From the NCBI GenBank assembly GCA_949130485.1, contig OX422188.1, forward strand, positions 7,379,443 to 7,443,442: a stretch of DNA of 64,000 nt, given 5' to 3'. The translations under genes were made by a program, and so were the position numbers. The stretch comes from Agelas oroides (lineage: Eukaryota; Porifera; Demospongiae; Agelasida; Agelasidae). Below the pieces are notes generated by a model. That model did no database searches. It had not been told where the DNA came from and was given only the letters and a program-made list of their open reading frames with translations. Below, piece by piece: positions 9,801 to 21,400 of the stretch. Positions within the stretch are counted from its first letter, which is position 1. Every line of letters starts with the position of its first letter.

Positions 9801-12153
9801 TAAAACCGAAGGATGGAAAGGTGCCAGATTCCCAGCGGGAAGGAAATATGAGTGGTCAGAATGGAGAGGTGGATGCTTCCGCTGATGAAAACCCCACAAT
9901 AAAGTGCGTGCATGTGCGCCTTTGTGTCTGTATGTTTGTGTGTACACATACGAATGTAGTTGTGTGTGCCATGCATACATGGGCGAAGTTGCGTTTGAGA
10001 GAGTCTTGTGTGTGTTGTATTTCTACCCTCTGCAGACTAAGTATTGATGAACTACCTCGAGCCATTCCAATACAGCCAGGTATGTACACATCACCAGCAT
10101 CACCTGAGTATGGCGGGTGACCTCTGACCCCTGCCTCCCACAGGTATGAACAATGTGGAGATGCTGCAGGCATACAACTATAACTTGATGGCTGCGCTCA
10201 CAATAGAAGCACCGGTGAGCCACTCCTGTTTACAACAGCATTAATGTGCTTTCATGCCATGGCTAAATTTTATATCATGTGTCATGTAATTTTATGTCAT
10301 GATGTGACGATATGACATGATGTTCATTTCTGAAGTTCTAATCTCTCACTGCATGAAACAAGTCGTAAGTGACTCATTAACTTAGTATGCTAGTGTTTGG
10401 TAAGTTACGAGTACATGTGACCTTTCACAAGTAGGAATATAGGTCTGTTGGCTCAAATTTCCTACATTCTGTGTCAGCTTCTTATGTGTTCAGGTAAATC
10501 CCAGCTAAGTAATTATGCAAATGGGCATTGTTTATAAATATCGATATAGACTTTGCTTATGTCATATCATGTCAAGACTACTTTATGTCATGACATAATG
10601 ACATACAATATATCGTGGCAGCCCTACTTTCATCCACTTGATTCTTGCCCTCCAGAATGTGCCGCAGGCTATGGTGGTGCTTCGTGACATACTTGATCTG
10701 CAGTGCACCACAGCAGACTTGGAGAAGGTGCCACACCTTGTGTACACCATCAGAAAGGTGAGCATCTGATTGTGGCCTCAAACCTAGGCCTTTTGTCTGG
10801 ATTGTATTTTGGAAGGATTACGCACTTGATTCGGTTTCACCATGACATCACAAGTACCAGAATACAATGCTGCAGTAGGGGTGAGAATATTATGCTCCAA
10901 AATCAGAGAATTATGCTATGCTTTGATGCTCACAATTTATGCCAATTATGCTCCGCAAATATGCCATTATGCTCCGCAAATATGCCATTATGCTCCAGAA
11001 ATATGCCATTATGCTTCTAAGCAAAATAATTTTTTTAGGTCACAAAAACACATTTTCACATAAAAACACATAGAAATGTTAGAATAGAAGCAAAGTGTCA
11101 CTGATTAGTCACGCTTGTTGTACTGCAGCATCAAAGATGCCTCAATGTAGTCTTGGAGTGCACCATCCTGACGCTACTAGTACTACAAACGGGCTCGTTG
11201 CATTCGGCCATTTTTGAGTCACGCGGAAACTGCGCATGCGCAATACGCACGGGGCTAAAAAGAACCGAATTATGCCGGCATTATGCTCGATGCTTTGAAG
11301 GGTCAATTATGCTCGAAATTATGCCGGCATAATATTTGCACCCCTATGCTGCAGAAGCTCACTGTCAGTGTGTGGGTTGAGAATGAGAAAATATGCAAGA
11401 TCTAAACAATTAGGAGGACCCACAAAAGCTCCTAGGTGACATCAACTGTCCAAAATCCTTCTGGGCTTTCCATTTCATTTTGCTGCTAGATGAAATCGAA
11501 AGTTTGGGTTTGAGGGCTGGATATGATGTAAAGTGGGTCTTCTCACACAAGTGTTCATCACTTGCAGTGCTAACAGGATACTGCAAGTGACAAACACAGA
11601 GATGAGAAGGTCTGATGAGGCTCAGCTAGGACACACATTGCATAAAATCAGCGTAACCACTCCTAGGCCCACTGCCACACCTGAAACTACCCCCTCGATC
11701 CTCCCCCCTTAGCTGAAGCACTACCGTGCCAGTCAGAAGGTGATCAAAAAGGCTGAGGAGGTCTACCACAAGCTGAAGGGTCTATATCTGCGTCCTAACC
11801 AGGTGGTTCAGCCCTCCAGGAAGAGAACACTTGCTGGTGGCATCCGGCAGAGACTGCAGAGACCACCAGTGCAACCAGTCACTACTGCAGTAGCCACAGC
11901 TGCCAATGATAAAGGAGAAGGAGAGGTGAAGGACGTTATCTCTAATAAACCGTCTGTCCAGCAAGAAAAGCAGGCGGCTGTCCCAGTAGTACCCAAGGCT
12001 CCATCACCTGTACAAGTGAAGGAGGAGCCACCGGTTAGTCTCAGACGTAGCTCTCGAGCCACGGTACAGAGCAAGGTTGACTACAGCAAGATGGTCCAGA
12101 GCAGTGGTGAATCATCAGGGACAGAGGGAGACGATCAAACCGTGCCCACATAG
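6872..12153 (+). CDS. PSIP1/HDGFL2-like: PWWP and integrase-binding-domain chromatin protein (LEDGF/HRP2-like)
   Basis: There are nine exons: 6872-6943, 7049-7122, 7179-7380, 7495-7665, 8177-9903, 10036-10079, 10144-10214, 10656-10757 and 11713-12153. Every junction keeps the frame and the product is about 967 residues. Residues 5-95 form a PWWP domain of the HDGF family: DLVWAKMRGYPAWPARV, IFFYGSH, and RKGFAEAIWEIEEDP. This module reads H3K36-methylated nucleosomes. Basic AT-hook/NLS-like stretches follow (KKRGRKKS, KGRKRQ). Next is a long acidic, repeat-bearing linker. Residues about 772-850 align without gaps to the integrase-binding domain of LEDGF and HRP2 (YNLMAALTIEAP to YHKLKGLYL), the TFIIS-N-like helical bundle that binds transcription-elongation partners. 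The protein is longer than LEDGF (530) or HRP2 (671), mostly through the linker. It converges with CDO-a, 260 bp between stop codons. Confidence 0.93.
7776..8012. mobile_element. Foldback MITE in intron 4 of the PWWP gene
   Basis: The left arm (CTGGTGTTCTGAGG..TGTCACATGGGGTGGGG) is inverted at 7964-8010 (CCCCACCCCATGTGACA..CAGATCACCAG). The arms are about 45 bp around a 140-bp centre. No coding capacity. The rest of intron 4 (7666-8176) shows nothing further that I recognise. Confidence 0.7.
9511..9715 (+). repeat. 30-bp in-frame repeat in the linker of the PWWP protein
   Basis: About seven near-identical 30-bp units encode Q[QL]PLKEKGES. More diverged units spread upstream and downstream (9300-9800). 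The units are highly charged, and no function is evident. The reverse strand is open through this block purely because of the repeat. Confidence 0.9.
10876..11346. mobile_element. hAT-like MITE with 8-bp target-site duplication
   Basis: Termini TAGGGGTG...CACCCCTA are flanked on both sides by TGCTGCAG (10868-10875 and 11347-11354), an 8-bp duplication as expected for hAT transposition. The body carries many AATTATGC/ATTATGCTCC motifs near both ends, an arrangement like sub-terminal transposase-binding repeats. It lies in intron 8 of the PWWP gene. Confidence 0.85.
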
Positions 12154-12412
12154 CCATAATCTTCTCATTTGTACATACATACATACTATCATCTGTACCA
12201 TGCTGTCTATTTCTCTCCACCCTATACAGTATACAGTATACAGTCATAAATTATTATCAGTATTTGCAGTATAACACTTGTCCAAATACAAAAGTGCTAT
12301 GATACAAAACATGCTGCATACAGTTGCAGTTGTACTGCACAAGAAGGGCATGTATGACTGTACATGGAAACTATGGAGTATGTCACACGACAGTACACAC
12401 TCCAGGGTTATG

Positions 12413-15400
12413 TTAGTTACATGGAAGCACCTTCTCCCCATCTCTCGAGTAGAAGGTGATTTCACAATTGTGTGCCTGTCCTGTCCTCTCCTCGAATCTC
12501 TTGCAGAGGGTGATGGGTGGCCAGTAGAGCTGCAAGGAAACAGCTGGGTTAGTGTTGCTGGGGTTCTCCACGCAATGTAGACCGATAGAGTCTGGTGGGA
12601 GGAAAACATACAAGTTGGATGTGGTAACATGGTTCCTTATTCTAATTATAGTAGTAGATCCTGAGGCCACACAAAGTTGTTTCTGAGTGGGGTCAATTTT
12701 CGTGCCAGTATTCACCATGCAACCACAGTGTTTACCTGCACTCAGTGGCTTCACCATCCAAGCTTCTATATTTTGGCTGTTTAGATGCATATTGTGCCAA
12801 GATTTTGTAGTCTTGTGCCCAGACCTCATCCCTCATGATGTATTTTGCTGTTGTCCTGGTCATTTGTAGAATCCAGAAACAGGAAAAATAACTTATGTGG
12901 CTTAAGGTTACGGGATACCATAGAGAGTGCTAGTAAGATCAATAATGCATGACAAATTCATTTCACCACAAAGCATGTCCGTTACGTGCATATGTTGGCT
13001 TCCTACTTGACTGCTGTACAAATCTCCCGCCTACTGAAGCCGCATGCGCACTTTGTCAACCGCAATAACGCAATTATCTCACTAGCTAGCCATGGCTGCC
13101 GGCTACACGGAGCTGCCCGCTCTTGCACAAAAAATAGCCTTCTGTGGGTGTTGGAATGAACTTTTACGGACTTATACGGCTTGTAAACTCCTCCCCCGAG
13201 GGATTGACGGAAGATTTTGGTGATTGCTTAACCTGGAGTGAATATATGACTGGGTAAGTCCCTGGGTAGGGCTTTTAGCAGGCTATGATGCTCTATATTA
13301 GCGATTTGCTTCAATATTGTTTAAAAAGCTTCCGTCAGTCGCTAATAACCATTCTTAAGATGCCATTGGGCGCTTCTTACAGTTTCCTGGGCAACTTAAC
13401 CGCGTGTTATCTTGTGCGCGAGTTGGTTAATATTTGAACCACCATAACTTGTGAACTGTTTATGTGTAGCTGATGATTTTTGCTGCACAAAGGCACCTAT
13501 GTGTGGTGCTTGTGTGGTCCAAGTTTCATGTGCTAAGACTTTAGTATGCCTGTTTTAGGAGCATATATGTATACATATATGAAGTCATATAATTCTAAGT
13601 ATCCCGTAACCTTAAGGTGGCAGGTAACCCTGCGTTTTCAAGGTCGACAAACCTGGAATCCAAGCCCATAGAACTCTGTGTCTTGGTAAAATTTTAGCGC
13701 ACAGTCCGTTTTAGGAGTCTCAAACCGTTCACTGTCCGTAAAATTGGGGATTTTCCCCATTTCCTGTCGGCATTGGCATCCAATAATCAGTTTATAATTA
13801 AGTTAGTTAAGATGTGGCCTGGCGGTACCCTTCATGTGCTGGTCGGAACTTTGAAGATAAGCTTAGATCGACGGAAGGAGTTTAGTAGAGTGCTGTAGTG
13901 TCAGTAGCTGTGAGTAGTGCGTAGTGCCTGCTTGTGAAAGCAAGCTTGTGTCTAGAAGCAGCAGAAAGGCCACAGTGGCCAAGACTGTACTCATTGGTAT
14001 TACGTTGCCGTTGACTAGAAAGCTGCAGAGGAGCTGTGTGGGGAACAGAACCGTGAGTTGTTTAGCGACATAAGGGGGAGAGGTGGGGCTAGTAATGCTT
14101 GCTTGCACTCGTGAATGAGCCCCTCCCGTAGACAAGCTGTGAATTTTGTGAAATTTGCATTCATTTTGGTGCAGTCGAAGTTGTCCATTCCAGGAGTAGT
14201 GACAAACATGAGTCTAGCCTGACTTTGGGAGTAGCTCTGAACAAAAGCTGGCACAGAATGATTTGAGATACATTGGTGGTTAGGACGCTACCTACAGTGA
14301 GCATGTAGATGCATCCATCGAGTGGCAATTTTGGCTCATGAATATATTAATAAGCTACTAAAACCCATTTTTAAAATTAGGCAACGCAAGATTGCCCTAA
14401 ACCAAACCCTAACCCTGAAACTAGGAGCAACACTGGTCCTGACTGTAACCCAGGTTTATGTTTTCGTGACCTCCACCGAGTGACTTATCCCGCCACGTTA
14501 AGTATGTAGAAGGTTGCTGCACTAGTGTGAATACATTTTTGGCAAGGATTCTTGGTATGCTGGCAAAACTTTATCTGCAGTGTTTAAAGAACACTTGGGC
14601 TCTCTTCATCAGGATAATAGTAACACAAGAGAGCTAAGATACTTTCAAAACATTGCAACATTGCAACGTTGCAAAAAAAAATTTTGCTAGTTAACCACCA
14701 TTGCCAAAAAAGATTTTTACAAAGTGCAGTATTAATGCACCTATCAATGTTACGGGGCAAATAATGGGGATTTGACTGAAGAGGCGGCCCTATAGTTGGG
14801 AATTTGATTACAGGGTCTGCCCCAAATCTCCACCTTGCCCTACTATGGTCCGGTAGGGGGTGCTGGGGCACATAACATTGATCTAGGGACCATCTAGGGA
14901 CCTAATTAGGAAATGATGTAACAGTTGAGAGACCAACAGTAGGGGTTTCTATCACACTGTGCCAATAGCCTCGTTCCCAGGCTGGGCTGGGTACGAGGCT
15001 AAGTGCAAGGGCACATCAACAACCAAGGGGAGAGGGCACATAACTCTGCAATAACTTACTCAAATTTAAAATTCTCTGTAACCAGTGAATTCCTTGTCTA
15101 AATTCAATGCCAGTACTTACCACTGCCATCCTATGACCTAAGGGAGGACTTTCTTCAGGCATTCAATGCTCTGTACAAAGTGTCCAGCATTGTATCCCTG
15201 AAAAACATCCTCCGGGATCAAAACATTGCACATAACATGATGAAGTTGTGTGTACTCAAAGATTGTTCAACTATTTGCTCGTGAATATCCTTGTCTTAAG
15301 TATCCTCACCATTGATGTAGGTGACCTCATCAGTACAGAACAGTGTACTTCCAGTCTGCTGCATGGGTTGCATCTCTCCAGCTGACTCATCCGGCCACGC

Positions 15401-18400
15401 AAACAAAGTCTCCTTCAGAGTACCCGACAGCACCTTCACTAAACAGTGAGAGTCTGCGTGACTGTGGATGCAAGTGCCATGCCCCTCCCCCCAGCACAAC
15501 ATAGTCAGGTTGTACTTCCCATTGCCTTCGTCCACTAGGATCCGGGTATACCTGTGAACACAAGCAAGCGTGTAATTTTTGGGTAATGCCACTACTGAAT
15601 AAAAGGCTGGAAATGCCATGCTATAAGCATTAGGAGCTCCTTCATAGTTAGGAAGGTATCATGCTAACAGTATCATATTGCAGTGGGTATCATAAAAGGT
15701 ATACACTGGTTAAAATGACCACAAGTGCATGGTTACTGCAGTTTCAGCACCGCCTGACTGCTGTCCGTTGCGTAGGACGCCATTTTCAAATCTTGTACGC
15801 ATGCGCACATGCAGTCTCGTTCCCAGACCAAAAACCACGGTCATTGCTCTGGGAACGAGACTAGTGCTCACGCGAAATCGCGCGGGTTGACCGTTGATAT
15901 ATAGCTGGTAGCCTCGTTCCCAGGCCTTCAATCACAGCTAACGCGGTGGAAGGCCTGGTAAAACTCCTATGTAGAATGACGTCAGGTGGACGTGAGGGTG
16001 GACGTAGGACTTTTGGAGGCGTGGTACTTTCAGTCTAGGAACTAAGCTAAAGCAGGTGCTATCGCGGACAGGCGTTCAACAACGACAGAGCAGTACATGT
16101 GCCTGACAGATGCATAAAGGACGTCTGAAGCCAGGGAATACATGTACACAAAAGGACATTTATTCCCTGGCTTCACGGACGTCCTTTATGCATGTCAGGC
16201 GGCATCCTGAACCCGAGAAGTAACACCAGACTGTTCTGTCGTTGTTGAATGCCTGTCCGCGATAGCGCCTGCTTTAGCTTAGTTCCTAGACTGAAAGTAC
16301 CACGCCTCCAAAAGTCCTACGTCCACCCTCACGTCCACCTGACGTCATTCTACGTAGGAGTTTTACCAGGCCTTCCACCGCGTTAGCTGTGATTGAAGGC
16401 CTGGGAACGAGGCTATATAGCTGGCACCATAGATAATAGTAGCCTCGTTCCCAGGCCTTCGCGCATTCGTCGCTTGCAGTACGAAATAATTCGCTCAGAA
16501 GGCCTGGTCCATTTCATCACGTGATGTGTGCCGCAGCCGTAATTTTACGTCACACCAGATATGGCCGCGCCGTGTTGCAGCATTGGTTGTAGAGATAACC
16601 ACAAATGGAGCTGGAAGAACCTGAAACAGGTCACGCGCGTACGATAGACTACAATAGTAAACTCGAGCTGAAGAAGACGAGGTGCCGAAATCCAGGTTCG
16701 ACCTAGTAACACGATGTGGCCAAGGTATCTGAGTCATAGACGTCTACTATCCAGCTAAACATGGCAGCTTGTGCTCTTTCGCTGCCGATACTTTTAGCAC
16801 TTAGGTAAGTTCGTACACGAACCATTACTGTGATCTCTGGGGGCCTCTTTCAACGCTAAACTGGGCTCCAGCTCATCTATGACATCATTGATTCCAGTAG
16901 AATGGTCGTGACGTAGCTGCGGCACACATCACGTGATGAAATGGACCAGGCCTTCTGAGCGAATTATTTCGTACTGCAAGCGACGAACGCGCGAAGGCCT
17001 GGGAACGAGGCTAAGATAATAGAGCACTGAAACGGGATTGGAAACGGACAAAAAATTTACGGGCAAACTCGGGCAAAACGCCGATGACCACGTTGAATCC
17101 TCGTTAACGCGTTCCGGGTGTTTCAGTTAGAAGGCGGTGCCCACTAACCAGTGTACGATCGTTTATCTCCCGCGCGGGTCATCGCACTAGAGGTTCTTGT
17201 GCATTTACTGATATACCACGGTATCTACAATATTCTGGTCGAAAATTGTACTATGATTTTTATGCAATGTAGAAATGCTAAAATGATAGTTTCGTAGTTT
17301 TTTCTGGAAAATAAACAGGGCTACCCAATGATGCAAGCTGTCATAAAGTGTAACCATTAGCAAAGAATGTAACTGAGTGGCTTATTTCTGAACAGGTGCC
17401 TCCAGCTCATGCAGAGGACGTATCAATCTGTCTTAGTCATCTTCAGGCCTACTGATAATTTTCAGGACTCGTGAATATCCCTCCATCGCAATAGCAGTCT
17501 GCCAGAAACCACTCGACCTTCGGGGGAAAGAAGAAACGCACATAACCGCCGCTCTCACAGTCCAATGCATGCAGTGTGCGTCAGATCACGTGACCGAAAC
17601 GATCGGATTCGACGTAAAATTATTGCCGTTTCCAATCCCTGTTCGTAGCTCTATTATCTATGCTGGCACGGTTTATTCCCGTGGTTGTGGGAAAGGCTTA
17701 TGGACACCACGTAGGTAAGGAGCTGTATTCTATTGCTTACGTATAGCTACACTATATAATACAGCTTTAGGTAACGCCTGGATCGATGGTCAGTTTTTAT
17801 GCTCTGTCGGTACAGTTTTCTGTGCTGGTCAGTTGTCGTGTGATCGTAAATCAGGAAATCGGCTTCACAAAGCGCTCAAAATCTGGTACAGAGAGTTATT
17901 AGCCTTCCATCGGATTCCAGCTGGCATATTACATGCTTGGAACCACTGCTAAGCTGTCAAATTTATGCTGTTTCAAGTTCTAGGGTTGTGGTTACACTTG
18001 AACGAAATCATCTTAGGCTCATAGGTCTAACTGTAACTGAGATTAACATAAAAAAAGGACAGAAACAAGAAATAAAAAACATTAAAAATGTAAAAAGATG
18101 TAGGGATGGCATGCCAAAAAGTATACAAACAAGGTAGGGATGATAGCATAAAAGCATAGATATTATAGGTTACTAGTCTATGATATTAAAAAGCAAAGGT
18201 CAACATAAAGGCAATGCCCCATCCCTACATCTTTTTCACACTGCAGTTAGACAGCATGCTTGAAACCTAAACCTGCACCCATCCGTGGAGTTAATAATGC
18301 TGTAAATGAGCACCAACTACTTGAGTTTCTAAATACTACAGCACTTACTATATATGACCAGTCCTGCAGCTCAGTGTCTAGGTTGTATAAGCGGTCCCGT

Positions 18401-21400
18401 ATACAATATTAAATGCCAACAAGGGTTCTACAAATAGCATGTCAGCACCAAAAGCTACCTGGTCACTACATGCATAGCTTCTGACAAGGCACACATACAC
18501 CACATACCCCATGCTGCTAGACTACACTGCAGTCTGGACCCCAGACCCTTCTTGGCCTTTCAGAAGGGTTTGGAGTCCAGACCCCAGGCCATGTGGGAGG
18601 AGGAAAGTGGCTTGAGAACAAGGCTACAGCTATGCCCTTCAAGAACTGCCAGTAATGTTGTACGTTTTAGGGAGACCTCCAATACACTGTTATAACTGCA
18701 GTGTGAAAAAGATGTAGGGATGGGGCATTGCCTTTATGTTGACCTTTGCTTTTATGCTATCGTCCCTACCTTGTTTGTATACTTTTTGGCATGCCATCCC
18801 TACATTTTTTAATGTTTTTTATTTCTTTCTTAATTGCATTCCTAAGTGGGACGGATGTTTGCGCACAAGCCACACCTTTAATTGCATTCCTAAAGCGGGA
18901 AAGCCACACCCCACCAACCGAGAACACGCACTGCAAGATTAGTAGCCTCGGCACTAAGGCACTCAAATGACGGTGACAGGTTTCACAGTCAAAGAGCCCA
19001 CCAATGATGTAAGCAAAACTAGAACCTTACCACATGGCATGTCTGAAGTTTCCATTTCTACAAAACTAACAAACTGGAACCTTACCACATGGCATGTCTG
19101 AAGTTTCCATTTCTACAAAACTAACAAACTGGAACCTTACCACATGGCATGTCTGAAGTTTCCGTTTCTACAAAACTAACAAACTGGAACCTTACCACAT
19201 GGCATGTCTGAAGTTTCCGTTTCTACAAAACTGGAAGTTCAACAAAACTGGAACTTCACCACATGGCATCTGTGGGTTTGCTGATTCTACAAAAACTGGA
19301 AATTCAACAAAACTGTAATTTCACTACATGGCATCTCTGGAGTTGCTGTTTTTGTGGACCAGCATATTGCTAAAAACTGCTTGATTCGTGCCCAATTCTA
19401 TAGTTTCAATGAACTATCTAAAAGCCTTCAGTCAGTCGTAAAGTTAGAAATTCAGCAAAACACAAGTGGTTTACTTACAATGTCCAGGAGTTCTAGCACA
19501 ATATTTCAGAAAGTTAGAATGGCTGCTTTTGTACACTCATTCTACAGTTTCAAAAAATTCCACAAAAGAGAATAAACACTCTAGAAGCTTTTATTTCAGC
19601 AGGGGCGGAGATATAGGGGGGGGGGGGGGGGGGGGGGCAGGGGGGGCTTAGCCTCCCACTTTTCAGATTGGGGGGGCTCAGCCCCCCCCCAATTTTTCTA
19701 CTAGTTGTACAGAGAAATACAATATCATCTCGTTTCCAGGATTAGGGCACATCCCAACAGCTTAACATTTAGAACATGAGCCCCCCCACTTCTTGGTAGC
19801 TGTCTCCGCCGCTGCTTCTGTAGATTCAAGATTTCAACAAAACACAAATGGTTTACAGTAAAACCTCCGAACAAAGGACACATTGGGGACAGGCCAGTTG
19901 TCCCTTGTAGAGAGGTTGTCCTCTTCTCGGAGGTTTTCCTTTAAACCTATTGGAAATTTCTTAAAGATGAAAAATAACGCTTAAATGTATTATTGCCGAG
20001 CGCATATATTAGCGCGAGGCTCTGAATGAGGGATCTATTCTCGCAATGTACGTGTGTGTTAGTCACGCTTAGGAATGTCAATTTGCGGTATCGCTTAGGA
20101 ATGTCAATTTGAGGTCAACGCTCGGAATGTCAATTTGCGCTCACGCCCAGGCAGGATATCGCATACGTGCATTACACGACGAAGTTGGGACGACGTTTCT
20201 TGCCGACGGACGACGGGGAGGACAGCGTATTTGCGGAGCGAAGTGCACAAACGAGTGCTGAACGCAGCCGACGGCTGCCGACTCTGAGAAAAAAAAAAAG
20301 CAAAGAAGTCAGCCCACCGTAGAAAGCCAAGAGAGCGACAGAAGAACAAGAAAGAGTTCAAAAGTAGAAAGCACGTATTGGAGATTGTTCACAAGCCAGG
20401 TATTTAGGCTCACTCTTCACGTTACCGTTGTTTTGTACTGTTCTTTGAGCTCCCACTAGATCTAGACGAGCAACGCCTGACACCTGCGCCGCACGCCCCA
20501 TCCGCGCATGGCGCTTGGAGCGGCGCGAGGCATCATGCGCATGCGTAGTCCTAGTTATAATATATTCTGCTTCATTTTGATGGTTTTTTCAATAGCAATA
20601 TGGCAAGAGCAACAGTACTATCATGAGAATGATGCTTATACAAACTACCACCGCTGCCGGAATATGGAATCCGTTATAGACATTCGGTACACTTCCGGTA
20701 GGCGTGGTAATCTGTGATGGGCTGGCCGGGCTGTTGAACGCGATGAGGTCGGACCTCTCGGTTGCTTTACGCTGACGAGAAAGGCTAGCAACGATGAGCA
20801 ATAGTGCTAATATAGTGCTCGGTCTTTGAATCCAGCGACGGTGGCGTGACGAAAGTGGTCGACAAGTGTCCGCATTATGTGGGTGTAACTTCACTGTCCG
20901 TTTTCGGAGGTAATTTTGTATTGGCTTAGGTACGTCGGGGACTGATCAGTGTCCGTTGTTCGGAGTTGAGAGGTGTCCGCTTCTCGGGGGTTCGAAATGT
21001 ATTAGTTCTATGGTAAAATCAATCGGGGGCAAGTGAGCCGTCCGCTGTACAGAGGTTGTCCGCTTTTCGGAGGGTCCGTTATTAGAGGTTTAACTGTAGT
21101 TACAATGTCTGGAATTCTAGCACAATTTTTCAGAAGGTTAGAATGGCCGCTTTTGTACTCATTAATGGGCTCCTGACAATTCCAGGAAATGTTAAAACAG
21201 TGCTAAGTATACATAATATGCATAAATGGTGCGGTAGGATAAGAGAGACACTTAAAAAAGCTACAAACTGGTACCCTTTTTGTCAGCAAACTGTTTAGTA
21301 TGGGCGTTGTAGCTCACTCCGCAATATCTTAAAGTACCAGTACCGATACTTTAAGCGTTTGTATTTGTTTCTACAACAATATAAGGCACAGCCTAAACGA

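Larger units (their letters stand above)
15755..18835. mobile_element. Element R, copy C: 5'-truncated and interrupted
   Basis: The sequence matches the copies at 28828-30365 and 37541-39227 (GCTTAGGACGCCATTTT, CACCACGTAGGTAAGG). It has the same long terminal hairpin, arms about 18040-18245 and 18698-18835 containing GATGTAGGGATGGC. It is interrupted by a Mutator-like element (15909-16415) and a 7-bp-duplicating element (16428-17662) that itself holds another Mutator-like element. Confidence 0.75.

Noticed and set aside
9234-9980. 248-codon minus-strand frame
   Set aside because: Antisense of the 30-bp coding repeat of the PWWP gene exon 5.
14389-14416. Telomere-like CCCTAAACC / CCCTAACCC
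   Set aside because: Only two imperfect units, inside a TTAA-flanked element.
20104-20361. 85-codon minus-strand frame
   Set aside because: Lies within the pogo-like element, no family features, shared with repeats.
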